A stretch of DNA of 64,000 bases from Phorcus lineatus (taxonomy: Eukaryota; Mollusca; Gastropoda; Trochida; Trochidae): assembly GCA_921293015.1 (NCBI GenBank), contig OV121091.1, positions 33,340,839-33,404,838 on the forward strand. The letters run 5' to 3'. Shown here in pieces: positions 13,601-23,282 of this stretch. Numbering within the stretch: position 1 is the stretch's first letter; each line of letters opens with the position of its first letter. The position numbers were made by a program, and so were the translations under genes. The notes under the pieces are model-generated. The model was not told the origin of the DNA. It made no database searches and saw only the letters and a program-made list of their open reading frames with translations.

Positions 13601-16600
13601 AATACTCGCACTGCCGACTTTTGTACCTTTTAAGGCAAGAAATGGAGAACAATTAGAGTCAAAGAAGTTTCACTGCCATTTCAAAATCATGGTTACATTT
13701 TTATAACTGTCCGAGAGTGCTTACAAATACCAAGGCAAGAGCCAGTTCATCAAAATGAAAAGATAATTTATAGTTCATATTAAACCATTACAATTTCAGA
13801 TAAAACAAATTCTTTCACAATAATTTTTTATTGATTATAACCGACTCTAGTTTATATCTTTTGAGTGTTGACACCAACAAAATATTATATTAGACATTTC
13901 TGAAGCTCATCTCATGCATTCATACAAAAAGTACTTGAGTAAAATATCAGACGACAATTTTGAGCAGCATAGGTCCTACCTCAGCTCTATCCTTGGGATC
14001 TTTCTGCTCCTTTGAGAGCATCTTGACACCTGATCTGTCATGATTGTTCTGACTGCCGCTGCTTCCCCCTCCCACTCCTGTGTAGCTGTGGGGGTGTCCC
14101 CCTCGCCCCCCACTGGTGCTGGAGCCAGAGGTGGAGGACATCTGGTGGTTGCTCTTCTCCCACTGACCGCTGGATCCACCTTGGCACACAAGAACAATCT
14201 TGTCAAAACACCCAAAACTAGATATGTTTATCATGGCCTTAATGCTGAGACAACATAGCCCGATACCAGAGGCTAGACAATTTCTCATAGAAGTATTGCC
14301 AAGGAACCTGGGTGTGATACCCAGATTTTTAGAACTGAGTGGGTATTTCAAATATCAAATGGGTATTCATACTTTTTGATACCCACCAATTTTTCGAAAT
14401 CTGAGTATTCATTTCATAGGTAAAAAACTTAAACATGTTATTAAATTCTAATCAAAAATAAAGCAAAGACAAGTTATATTCACGTGTTAATCTCATTTCC
14501 ATTACCAAATTCTGAACATTAAGTTTCATCAACCTCCGTTAAACATTTTCTTTAAAGAGATATGGGAAAAGCCTACTTTCTGTTTGTAAATGATCAGTAA
14601 TAATAGAACATATTAGAGGTATGCAAAATGATGAAATTTCTTTTCAAAGGCAACTGATTGAAAACTTGTACGGCAAAACGTCAGAGTATTTATTAACTAA
14701 CAAAATAGTCGGCATTGATATGTAATTGTTACCAATAACATATTAATCTAAACACGCTTGCGAATATCCCTGACCTAGGATCTATTTCTTTTTTACCCAC
14801 AACTCTTGCATCATGTTCATAAAAAATGCCATCATTACATTCTATAACTATACCACATATATATTGAAACTTCGTTCTCAATAAAAAAAAAATGTCAAAT
14901 GACTATTTCTATGTGATGGTCCTAACTAAACCTTTTTTGAGCCCTAAATCTGTACAAGCCAACACTGACGAAACGCCGTTTGGAAAATATAGTAATCATG
15001 CTAGTTTCGTGTGCACATTCAAAGTCAGTAGGCCCCAATCTTGCATAAAACAAATGGTGTTAAACTCCTCACACAACTGGGAATTATCCGATCAGTTATA
15101 TGAATTGGAGCGAGTTTTAAATGGTGTTCGGAGTAGTAAGCGAAACCGCTTTGCACAAAGCATTGCTCGGAGTAGATGTTTACGATGTAAAAAGACTGCT
15201 GTAATTACCAGTGATTTAAAATTGAGATTTTCACGTAACTATTTTGATTTTTGTTAATGACACGATACGCATTATAATTTTTATGTATTGGGTAAATACG
15301 CATTGCTAATTTTTGAGAAGCGTAAACGTAGATTTTTAGTTATTTTCATTACCCAGACAATTTAATCTTCTTGCGTATTTTGACTTTTCTTATGAGTAAA
15401 ATACGCAAATACGCAGCTTATCTGGAGCTCTGCGATACCCTGGTGGCGATACCATACGTATTGCAGTAGGCCTATTCTATAGTTTGAAAGCAGAATAGAT
15501 AGGAAATAATGTTATTTCTTAGATACCAACCTGGCATAAACATGACATGAATGGATATCACAAAATCAGAGAGACTGTGAAATTGCTAATTTAATGTCAG
15601 AAATAATATTCATTTCTATTTGTCACTTCTTATCTCTAGAATAGAATGAAAATGTAACTTTGTTTTTTACAAATTGCATGTATGTAAATAGTATTGGGAT
15701 ATATTTTCTCTTGTGGTAATACATCGATGTATCATGGACTCTCGCAATATAAATATCCTGATACATTGTTTTGTATCAATAGCACTCGTATCGCATAGTA
15801 GGCGATGCAAACATCGATACTATCAATGAATCATTACACCACTATTCAAAATTCAATCAAGATCTGATACATAAGTGAGGTTAGGTGATTAAGTGTTAAA
15901 CATTCACTTTCAAAAGTATTTCACTTAAATTTTAATTGCAACTAGTTTTGTGATGGGAGAAAATCCTCCAATACCACTTGTGCCTATGCATACGTTTCAG
16001 TTAGAACTAACACTGTCATTTAGTTATTCATCATACAAAAAATATTACAAGGAATTTTTAGCAGCAAAGTTGTTGACTCCTTGTGGGATTTGACCAGAAG
16101 TTAAACATGCTTAATAGTGCGCTCTTTGGGCCACATCAAACAACAGAAGCAGGATCAAATTTATAATGAAGACAATCTTTTCTTTTATTTCATATAGACA
16201 TATACAACTTCAGTTTTCCTTATAACATCTTTGAAGTATTTACAAAGTATCTGTAGTTGTCTAGCTATGTATACTGAAAAATCTTTGTCATTAAGAAATC
16301 AAAATCCTTTTAAAGATAATAAACAAATTGTAACAAAATGTCACTTATCAAACATAAATAAGTTTTTCAATGATATGGTGAAGCGAGTTATTGTTTTTGC
16401 ACTGCTTGGGACATAGCTCAGACATTTTGGGTGATCGAAGTTGGGATACCAGCCTATGCTCATTAAGATTTTGTCATCTTTTCCCTAAAATCATGACTTT
16501 AACAGTCACATATCTTGTATTCATAAACCTAACCTCAATCATTTCACCAAAAATTAAGTTACTAGAATTGGTGGTCACATGTAACAGAATATTAGAGCTT

Positions 16601-19600
16601 AATTTAGTGCTTTGACATCAGTTCACTTTGTATAAATATTAGCAGAGGGTAAACAATCTTTTCGGAATCTAAGCCATGGACTTTCAGAAGTTTTTAGTTT
16701 TAAGTCACAGAACTTTAGCAAAAAGTCAGGTCCCTAAAGTAGTTAATTGTGTATAAAAAGAGGCAAGTCATTGACTTTCAAATTTGTTCACCGACCTGGG
16801 ACTTCAAGATCTCTTAACCCCTGTATTAGCCGCAATAAAGTTCTACCTATTGGGACTAGGGCTCTCTTTAGAACTAGCTGTCACATTCGAGGTAGGCAAA
16901 GACATTTGTCTAGCTGACATTACATTTCAGTAGCCAAATATTTTTATACATAAATCAAATACATTCATAGTTTTAATTATATTTAGTTTTATGAGCTAGA
17001 GAACTGATGTTAATTTCTAACCCTGTCCAACAAAACAGTTTCTATCAGATTAATTACAAAATGAAGTCTTTGAGATCACTCAATGCCAGTTTCAAAGTTT
17101 TCTTGGGGATAAACCCACATTCACATGCACCAGAGGGTTGACAGAAAATAGATTTAACAGTTCCTACCTCTTTTCTCTTTATTCCTCTCAATATAAGAAG
17201 ACTTGTTCTGATATCGGGGACTCTGATGGCTGCCAGAGAGATCTTCTCTGGATCGGTCATCATGCACGTCTCTTCCTCCTCTCTCATACCTGTCACCGAG
17301 CATACCGCCAAGGCTTTTGGACTGGTACTGTGAGCAAACAAAAACACTAAGCATACTCTACTGCAGGACCTAGATAAATATAAACTGTATATGTATGCTT
17401 CCCATCTAAATGAGGAGATGATGGAATATTCTTTAGATGAAAATGGCTAGAAATTTGCTGGTTCTTCGAAAATGTTTTTCATAGCATTAGCATCATATAA
17501 TTTTCTAACAAGATTACCAGGAATTTACACAGTTTCATCTGTTGGCAGCTTAATCAAAATAAAATAGAAATGTAACTGGTAGAAAATAAAAGATCACATG
17601 GTTTGGCTTTTAAAAGGAAATTAGTGGGGATGCTTTTATTGATAGACATGTCAATGTTGCAAGATTTAAACTCTTTCTATTCCAAACATATTTTTTATGA
17701 TATTGATATGCTAAATCAGAAGTACAATTCAAAGAAAACAAACAGTGTGCCATTTCAAAAAGCAGCTGTGGAGTTAGTCATTTGTAGTCCATTCTTTTAC
17801 ATTGCTTACAATAAATTGTAGCCTTCCAATTGATCATAAACGTTTTGTTGAACAGCACCAACAGCTTTTCATAAATAACAGAGCAAGTCAAAGGGTATAA
17901 CAAGTACATAAAAAGGATGGGTTCAAGAAATAATTTACTTATGTGATATTACAGGTCAAAACTCTTGTAAAATTTATGACTGTGTTGAGAAAGCCTTTAT
18001 AGTAAGCGTTTTTTGCAATCCTTTTAATATAGGCAAAAATACTGACTGTCAGTTGGAATGTCTCTTAATAAATGGTACTGCACTACAGTCTACATAACAG
18101 TATAGCATTGCACTCAAAACTTACTTAATGTAGAAGAGTTCTTTATAACAGATAAAATTCCCAATAACTGGTAAGATTCAACCTCAAAAGTGAACAGCTG
18201 CACTCTTCCATCCCACTTACCAGTCAATTTTCGGATTTGTATATATTTTGACACACCATATTTTGGTCAAATTCAGTTAATGACAACATGCAAACAACAG
18301 ATGGGAAAGTTAGAATCTTCTGAGTGCTAATCCTAACATGAACATATATCATTAGGATAGGTCCACGAATCTTAATTAGGAAAGAGATTAGTATATCCAA
18401 AAATTTACATATTTGTGCATTTGGACAGAGTAATAATGTTACAGCTTAAAGGTACCCAAAACCAATAAAAAGTATTATTGTAATGCCACAATAAAGATCT
18501 GTTTCTATCTTTGAAATCATACAATAAGTACAATCAGCAGTTTGTCATAATTTACAATTTAACAATCAAATATACTAATCTGAATCAACACACGGCAGTG
18601 ATTTTCTATTTATGCCTGCCTTCAAATGTCTTGATTTTAGTTATTCAGCCAATATAGTTCTGAATTTTCTTTCTTTTGACAGGTTATGTCAACAAAATTG
18701 AATGGAAACTGATGTGAAGTTTTGGAACCAATTAGGTTTGAAAACCTAATTATTGGTATCAATTGAGATTCTACAACCTTTTGATAAGCCAAAAATGTGG
18801 GCTATTGTGAACTTAACACTAAAATGTGCAAAACATGTGCATATTTTCATTGACACATTGCTTTGTCTGACCCCTCCCATTCATTATTTTCATGTCGTGA
18901 CCTAACAACCATTACCTGATGCAGATGGGTGTCCTTTCTGTCAGCAAACCTGCAAAATATTGAAATCTACCTTAATTGTGTATAATAATTGCATATTCGA
19001 ACGAAAACGAGGAAAAATTAACGGTTTCCTGAGAAATTTTGACAACAAAGATGGCGGACAATTCTTTGCGATTTTGACAAGTGGACACAAGTTGGTGCGA
19101 TCTTTACCCATCATTGAGTCTTGGTTGTTTCCTTGCATGCATTACCATTAATGCTACTTAAAAAATAATGTTTTGCAATGCAAAGGAACGTAAACTCGCT
19201 GTTTTCGTGAGTTTTTGAACCACCCTACGCGTCTGCATTCGACCCATTTGACGCCATATTACATCCGGGACATCGTACATTTTTGGAACTAAATTATTAT
19301 TATCATATTTTCTTTTTTCGTAGAACAACCTGAAATTATTCAAAAGACATAAATATATCTGTTAGTGCTACTCCTATCAAATTGTTTTGTAATTTACAAC
19401 AAATCTGGATCATGTGACCAACTACCGATCCACAGTGCGGTCAAGGTCACTCTGACATATCAATGAAGGAGAAAGGCGTGCAATTGAGGAGAATATTGTA
19501 TCTGACCTTTTTACTCTTTTTAGATTGTGTAGATGATGATATTTTGGTTATGTTATATTCTTATCATACTTATTTTCATAGATTTGGCATCAAATTTTCA

Positions 19601-20431
19601 TGAAAGTTTGATATCAATGCAGGTTGTATTTGTGAATTGCGTTCTGGTGTCATGGGCACTAATCTCATACTCATAGTGAAAGTGTCAGTTGTTGATGTGC
19701 ACTGTCAAATATTCCATAAGGTAAGCGCCTTCCATTAAATCTATCTTAAGCTGGGCAAGAGATATTCCAATGTCTTGAGCCATTTTTTTGTATGCTCCAA
19801 ATATTGTTTAAGATTTCTTATGGATTAAGCCACAGAGCAGGGCGGGGGAGACATGTTATTCAAAGGAACATAAGTCTCACCTTTTCTTTAGTAGAAAGAT
19901 TCAAGCAGAACTCATCAAATGAAAATGACTTATTCTACATAAAGATAACATGCATGTCTATGAAAAAATGTGTAAAAAATAACATAGGTCTAATTATGAC
20001 ACACCTCTGCAGGTCGGGGATAACCGCCGAACGAGCTATAATAGGTTGATCTTGCTATGGTAGTTCGTTCAAGCTATAGACCTATAGGTCGATCGAGCTA
20101 AAATAGCATACATGTCAAGCTGTCTCTTTAAAACAAATTTCCGCATTTGCAGCCTCAACATTTAACCGAAACATCTGTTATCGATACATTCATATTTGAC
20201 AATAGTGAAATGCCAACCCCTAGTGTTTTTGCGAAATTAGCTGTTACTCAACCTTACCCTATCGGCATTCACACTTCAGCGACAAAATATACCAATTTCT
20301 AACTCAAAATAATAATCCAACACTTGGTAGCATGCTTCTCCAGCCTCTGAACTTTACCGATGTGGAACTTCCGGTTTGGATATAGTTATATATAGTACTT
20401 ACCTAGCATAATTTTTTGTTTTAGTTGACAT
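1429..20431 (-). CDS. WAC: WAC orthologue (WW domain adaptor with coiled-coil), 5' part, ten coding exons
   Basis: Ten exons join without a frame break: 20431-20403, 18949-18916, 17327-17168, 14179-13980, 13626-13499, 13199-13120, 12789-12442, 3381-3289, 2147-2079 and 1699-1429. Every intron has AG/GT ends, and the 1,412 nt give 470 codons plus 2 nt. The WW domain (about residues 150-182) carries [27 protein letters not shown] and both signature Trp (153, 175), almost identical to animal WAC. Residues around 13-26 ([14 protein letters not shown]) and the later SASASCTT and SPISDVSP segments also resemble vertebrate WAC. In known family members WAC is a nuclear adaptor: the WW domain contacts RNA polymerase II and the C-terminal coiled coil recruits RNF20/RNF40 for histone H2B ubiquitination; a role in mTORC1 assembly is also described. 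The coiled coil lies beyond the left edge. Missed extra exons in the long introns cannot be excluded. Confidence 0.95.
2079..2147 (-). CDS. WAC: WAC coding exon 9, short amphipathic segment
   Basis: Acceptor CTCTTGTCACAG and donor GTAAGTAA. Encodes [20 protein letters not shown] and QQN, residues 358-380, with leucines spaced as in an amphipathic helix. It recalls the PALQATLQLNNSNVD helix of vertebrate WAC. 69 nt, phase 1 at both ends, so skipping it would keep the frame. Confidence 0.85.
2148..3288 (-). other. WAC intron 8
   Basis: AT-rich. Apart from a 20-bp CA repeat at 2367-2386 I see no exon or element. Confidence 0.6.
2367..2386. repeat. CA dinucleotide microsatellite
   Basis: Ten uninterrupted CA units in WAC intron 8. 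Confidence 0.95.
3289..3381 (-). CDS. WAC: WAC coding exon 8
   Basis: Acceptor GGTTCTTTCTTGCAG and donor GTTAGTGG. Encodes residues 327-357: [20 protein letters not shown] then [11 protein letters not shown]. The ending resembles the GDKPVSHSCTT segment of vertebrate WAC. Contains acidic DDME and two possible proline-directed phosphorylation sites (SPG, TPT). Phase 1 at both ends; separated from exon 7 by a 9-kb intron. Confidence 0.88.
4340..4850. repeat. Decayed tandem repeat, about 155-177 bp units, three copies
   Basis: Segments starting near 4384, 4561 and 4716 share (c/a)ctcactg.a.ccttg.aaat.ttgtgaaggtcac.caaa-like sequence followed by caactgagtc/gggacc and a(g/a)aatccaataaa.ggtt. The third copy is shortened. 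Confidence 0.7.
5332..5995. repeat. Tandem repeat, four units of about 165 bp
   Basis: Units begin near 5332, 5501, 5672 and 5834. Shared blocks in order: ttcaaattgtttcc.tggaa, agcaaaaggcacc, ctagacctaaccacatacc, aatattgaatggttttt, gatatggcccggaaac. Units differ by roughly 15-25%. The reading frame at 5790-5987 on the minus strand is a shadow of this repeat. Confidence 0.85.
6925..7942. mobile_element. Dispersed non-autonomous element with 'gcgggggac' ends
   Basis: The left end has a palindrome, cccgcaaagctttgcggg (6928-6945), within gtctcc...gggggac; the right end is gtcccc...gtggcgggggac (7914-7942). Inside are two 150-bp subrepeats (from about 7637 and 7788) sharing ctaggtgctaagcttta, and two units near 7022 and 7178 sharing aaaataggttttt. 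No transposase frame is present. Boundaries and class are inferred. Confidence 0.5.
9137..9278. mobile_element. Palindromic MITE-like element
   Basis: The arms begin attattacac (9137) and end gtgtaataat (9278). They pair over about 55 bases, including the self-complementary core gtgtcatatgatatatacga, with a short loop near 9198-9208. Minor mismatches only. Confidence 0.75.
10205..10356. mobile_element. Palindromic fold-back element
   Basis: The left arm from agaggttatcat (10205) and the right arm ending atgataacctct (10356) are reverse complements over about 65 bases with few mismatches. The short central loop contains gcgagccttggcgagc. The apparent 74-residue frame across it is an artefact of the palindrome. 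Confidence 0.8.
11500..11720. repeat. Diverged direct repeat, period about 161
   Basis: gcctgccacgcacatattta (from about 11509) recurs as gcctgccacgaccatatttg (from about 11660), each followed by a G-rich run and '..caaat(a/c)'. A reverse-oriented relative lies at about 28398-28430 (caaatatggtcgtggcaggg). Confidence 0.55.
12442..12789 (-). CDS. WAC: WAC coding exon 7, long Ser/Arg/Tyr-rich exon
   Basis: Acceptor TACTATGTTCCAG and donor GTGAGTAC. Encodes residues 211-326: [20 protein letters not shown], later [35 protein letters not shown], then [15 protein letters not shown] and TPQKND. Disordered, with possible basic nuclear-localisation clusters (RRRQRH). It fills the place of the long region between WW domain and coiled coil in vertebrate WAC. 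Phase 1 at both ends. Confidence 0.88.
13120..13199 (-). CDS. WAC: WAC coding exon 6
   Basis: Acceptor CCTTCTTTCAG and donor GTAGGCAT. Completes Ser184 and reads [19 protein letters not shown] and STSSR, a Ser/Arg/Asn-rich disordered stretch just after the WW domain. Vertebrate WAC has a different sequence here (EREQRQKEANK), so this part is divergent. Phase 2 in, phase 1 out. Confidence 0.88.
13499..13626 (-). CDS. WAC: WAC coding exon 5, WW domain
   Basis: Acceptor CTTGCCTTAAAAG and donor GTGGGCAC. Encodes residues 142-183. The WW fold is complete: first Trp at 153 (GDWSEH), the central Tyr triplet and Asn (164-167), second Trp at 175 (SQWEKPKEW) and Pro at 178. The near identity to vertebrate WAC over about 30 residues is the main evidence for the gene. 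Ends in phase 2. Confidence 0.97.
13980..14179 (-). CDS. WAC: WAC coding exon 4, Ser/Gly-rich linker
   Basis: Acceptor TTGTGTGCCAAG and donor GTAGGACC. Encodes residues 75-141: a Gly/Ser/His-rich linker ([19 protein letters not shown]..., then [11 protein letters not shown]) ending in a charged [11 protein letters not shown]. Low complexity and probably disordered, it links the N-terminal region to the WW domain. Overlapping frames are also open because of the base composition, but only this frame keeps the splice phases (in 1, out 0). Confidence 0.88.
14305..15432. mobile_element. Dispersed element A, longer copy
   Basis: Positions 14315-14937 match the reverse complement of 33053-33693 (about 90% by eye), so this is a dispersed element. 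This copy continues to about 15432, including tacgcaaatacgcag-type repeats. A 121-codon frame at 14892-15257 (starts [15 protein letters not shown]) lies in it; the first 15 codons are also readable in the other copy. I recognise no transposase domain. The near end carries a small hairpin, gatacccag...ctgagtgggtat, at 14317-14348. Confidence 0.6.
14892..15257 (+). CDS. Unrecognised 121-codon reading frame in dispersed element A
   Basis: The frame starts [16 protein letters not shown] and has a Cys pair near its end (SRCLRCKK). No family recognised. It lies inside a repeat in a WAC intron on the opposite strand. The shorter copy near 33048-33110 keeps only the start (MSNEYFYVLVLTKPF). It could be part of a decayed transposon protein or chance. 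Confidence 0.2.
   Translation: MSNDYFYVMVLTKPFLSPKSVQANTDETPFGKYSNHASFVCTFKVSRPQSCIKQMVLNSSHNWELSDQLYELERVLNGVRSSKRNRFAQSIARSRCLRCKKTAVITSDLKLRFSRNYFDFC
15433..15843 (-). mobile_element. Dispersed element B, copy 1 (reverse orientation)
   Basis: Reads as the reverse complement of the elements at 44683 and 60484: ends tactatcaatgaatcattac.ccact and contains gtatcgcatagta, gatacattgttttgtatc and tacatcgatgtatcatgga. No coding capacity. Confidence 0.7.
17168..17327 (-). CDS. WAC: WAC coding exon 3, charged disordered N-terminal region
   Basis: Acceptor TTTGCTCACAG and donor GTAGGAA. Encodes residues 22-74, beginning [18 protein letters not shown] and ending YIERNKEKR: rich in Arg, Asp, Ser and Gly, probably disordered. 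It corresponds to the [20 protein letters not shown] part of vertebrate WAC. Ends in phase 1. Confidence 0.9.
17328..18915 (-). other. WAC intron 2
   Basis: AT-rich, no exon or repeat element recognised. A 72-codon plus-strand frame at 17603-17821 is low complexity and looks like chance. Confidence 0.55.
18916..18949 (-). CDS. WAC: WAC coding exon 2 (34-nt microexon)
   Basis: Acceptor TATTTTGCAG and donor GTAATGG bound 34 nt that complete an Arg and then read [11 protein letters not shown], ending in phase 0. This lines up with the SDGCHDRRGDSQ stretch of vertebrate WAC just before the YQ..SKS motif that opens exon 3. At 34 nt it is easy for gene finders to miss. Confidence 0.8.
18950..20402 (-). 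other. WAC intron 1, with promoter-type motifs
   Basis: Contains AAGATGGCGG (19048-19057) and ATATGGCG on the minus strand (complement of 19252-19259), both YY1-like, and an ETS-like CCGGAAGT on the minus strand at 20374-20367, just inside the intron. Such motifs are common in housekeeping promoters, so a downstream alternative start is possible. The rest is unremarkable. Confidence 0.4.
20367..20374 (-). promoter_or_regulatory. ETS-like site near the WAC start
   Basis: CCGGAAGT on the gene's strand, 29 bases after the exon 1 donor. Proximal ETS sites are typical of broadly expressed genes, which WAC is in other animals. Function inferred. Confidence 0.35.
20403..20431 (-). CDS. WAC: WAC coding exon 1 (start codon)
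   Basis: Encodes MSTKTKNYA plus two bases (AG) of an Arg codon, then donor GTAAGTAC. An in-frame TAG lies 21 bases upstream (complement of 20453-20455), so this is the first in-frame Met. The phase-2 end fits exon 2 exactly, completing an Arg. 'NYAR' matches the MYAR of the vertebrate N-terminus (inference by recall). The exon was chosen by phase, donor quality and similarity; a cDNA would settle it. Confidence 0.75.
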
Positions 20432-21187
20432 GTCGTGAAATGAACAACATTTCTATGGAGGCCCAACACAGAGTATAATATTTTCTCCCACGAAATCAGA
20501 TTTATTGAAATTATGATAAAATATCAACTTTTTTTATTTAATGCCAAATAGTAAGTTGTGGAAATAAATTTAAAAAACTATGAAATTTTGAGCAGCTGAA
20601 TTAATCTTTTTGCGATCTTTACAAATACAGTAAGGTCCATATGCCTGTAAACATTTTCAAAATCTCTAAATAAATTTTCAAAAACGTGTTCTCTCTTGAA
20701 AACGATATTATTATTGAATGTGTCAGATTATTGTGTATTTTATCCAGAATGACATGAAATGTATTGATTTTCAATGGCACCTGATCGTTATATCTCTATA
20801 TATGAATATAATTTCAATATTTTCCCAATGCTTTTAGCTACTTGTGTAAAACTTCTTTTGCTTTTACTGGCTTTAGAGCTTGACAATTTCCCTTGTCATT
20901 ATGAGGGAATGTCACTTTGGATTCAGTTTCCACAAAAAATAACTTGCTTGAACTGTTCTGATAAGAAAATTTTTTTAAAAATAAATAGAGAGTATCAAAC
21001 GTTTATTAAGTACTTACCAATCCAAATGATCGAATATGTAATTACCTTATGTGGAAATATAAAACATAATAATCTAAAAATCATTCAAAATGTCACTTAC
21101 AATGGATATAGATTTACTTTTGCCAGAATTTCTTCTTGTAATAAATTTTAAACAATTTAACAATCTCATTTTGGCATGGCAAAAAAT

Positions 21188-21342
21188 AATATTTTGCTTA
21201 TAAACTGTATGCTTATGTCTTTCTTATAAACTGTATGCTAATATTTTTCTTATAAACGTTATGCTAATATTTTGCTTACAAACTGTATGCTAATATTTTG
21301 CTTACAAACTGTATGCTAATATTTTGCTTATAAACTGTATGC
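21188..21342. repeat. 26-bp tandem repeat, about six copies
   Basis: Unit: ttataaactgtatgctaata plus ttttgc. Copies vary by one to three bases; the second is shortened. Confidence 0.9.
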
Positions 21343-22070
21343 TCTGGGTGACAGACTTTTAGGGGACCAGTTTGTAAAAATCATTCCTGTGTAGTCTTAA
21401 CTTTTCAATTTGGATTTGTTTGGAGTGAAAAAGCAGTGAGAAAAAGAGAGCTCCATTGAGTTTTCAATTTCATATTTTCATCCCCACAAAAACATTTTAG
21501 ACTTGCCTATTTCATAGTAGTTAAGATAATCTAAACCTCAGTTTATCAGCAATGAAGCACACCAAAAGTGTGTGAAACCTCTGATATCTGTAGCAGCTGG
21601 TGATAATTTTGATGGAGATGGATTTTGTCTTCTGAGTCGATATAAACATGACATTTGTCTACAGTATATCAGTTTGGGTATTGATACATAATTACCTGAA
21701 GGTGTGTAATGAGCAACAAGTTTTAAAATATTTGGTAAAATTTGATATTTGCTAAAATGTTGTGACTTATAAAAAAAATTTGAAGCCACATCAACTGGTA
21801 AGAGATTACCTAGATTTAAGCGAATGGAATGTGTATTGAGCCAGGGAGTTCATCAAAAGAGTGAAGGGGGATTGATGATTGAAAGTGATATCATTCCTTT
21901 TTCAGATACCAGATTGATAATTTTTTAGGTGTGGATTAGGTCCATGCTGCTTGTGTCAGAGTTCTTTAGAATGCCTGTCCCAACAGCATTGATGTTGTTC
22001 CCACCTTTTCTACATTATTATAGAGTAGCCTAAAGTACCAGAAAAAAGCAAAATTGTAATTATAAATTAT

Positions 22071-22430
22071 GTCTTCCCCCGAAGGGTCGGGAGACACATT
22101 AGTTTTGGCTGAGTTCCCGTCCGTGTCGGCGTTGGCGTATCCATTCGTTTATGGAGCATAACTTCACCAAATTTGGTATACACCCTCTGCATATGATGTA
22201 GATGTGCCTTTTGGGAGTTTCAACTTTAATTTTTATATTTTCTTAATCTTAAATTGAATCATATGTAGTTAATATTTTGTCAAAACTGTGGAGATATTGA
22301 TTAACCAAAACTTATAGTTTGTTGTTTTATAGAAAAATTATTAAATTATATTTGAGTTTAAAAAAACTGTAAAAGAATTTTAACCAGAAAATTATGCTGA
22401 AATGGTGTTTGGGAGACATCCGTTTTTACG
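22071..22430. mobile_element. Dispersed element with 'gtcttcccc...gggagac' end
   Basis: Starts gtcttccccgaagggtcggg-agac, then ccgtccgtgtcggcgttggc and aacttcaccaaatttggtat; ends near tttgggagacat. The arrangement is typical of short dispersed invertebrate repeats and recalls the element at 6925. No coding capacity. Boundaries approximate. Confidence 0.4.
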
Positions 22431-23090
22431 AGTAATAACACTTTCTAGTTATTTGATGCCGCTGATTGCTCCACTCTATCATGATCAGGATTAAATGTTG
22501 CACTCCTTCTTTCCCATTCACACTTGTTATTTTTCATGTATGCCCATGCACAATTTCAACATTCTGACTTTTATATATGTACAATTTAAGTGACACACAG
22601 TATGTTTCATAATTTTCATATGCCTTAAATAAAAGCTGAAATACCATGTGACCTGTGTTAATTCAAATTGACTGTCTATGGTTGCATCTTTATCTCTTAA
22701 ATGCCAAAATTGTGATATTTTCTTGTTTTCAATTGTTATTTAAAAACGGCCATTTAAGTTTCAAGCAGTCCAAATTCTATGTCCTATGTACATGTATGTT
22801 GGTAAAATGTTATATTGAGTACTACCAACCTACGTTTTTCCTTGTCTTCTTTAAATAAGTTTCTAAAATTATGTTTGAGTTTGAGGTTTTCGATCACAAA
22901 TCTAGACTTCAACCTGTTAATTATCACTACCGGTATATTGAATTGATAAGCATTGAGATGTTAATTTTCAGGAACAAGCAGTTCTTCTCTATTAAATATC
23001 ACCTTCTATGAAGTTTGATATATTTGACCCTAACAACATACCTGTGCCCTTTAATGTATGTGGTAACGTTGAATGAATGGCGTTGCAACA

Positions 23091-23282
23091 CATCCTGCTA
23101 CATCAGCTAATCTTCTCCACAGAGCTCCAAAAATAACCTTGTATCTACTATCTATCAAGGTCAAAGCCTTGTCAAGCTCTAAATATAACCAGCCAATCAT
23201 TCAGCGATACGATACATTTGGCATGATGGATATGAGGGTATTGTAGAAGCTCTCTGGATGCTTTAGCTGATGTAGCAGGATG
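23091..23282. mobile_element. MITE family C, copy 1
   Basis: Terminal inverted repeats CATCCTGCTACATCAGCTAA (left) and its exact reverse complement (right, to 23282). The flanks gttgcaaca (23082-23090) and tttgcaata (23283-23291) agree at 7 of 9 bases, a likely aged 9-bp target duplication. The ends match the element at 44292. Confidence 0.85.

Larger units (their letters stand above)
14180..17167 (-). other. WAC intron 3, carrying inserted repeats
   Basis: The exon-proximal part is unique. Two dispersed elements occupy 14305-15432 and 15433-15843 back to back. From 15844 to 17167 I see no recognisable element or exon. Confidence 0.6.
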
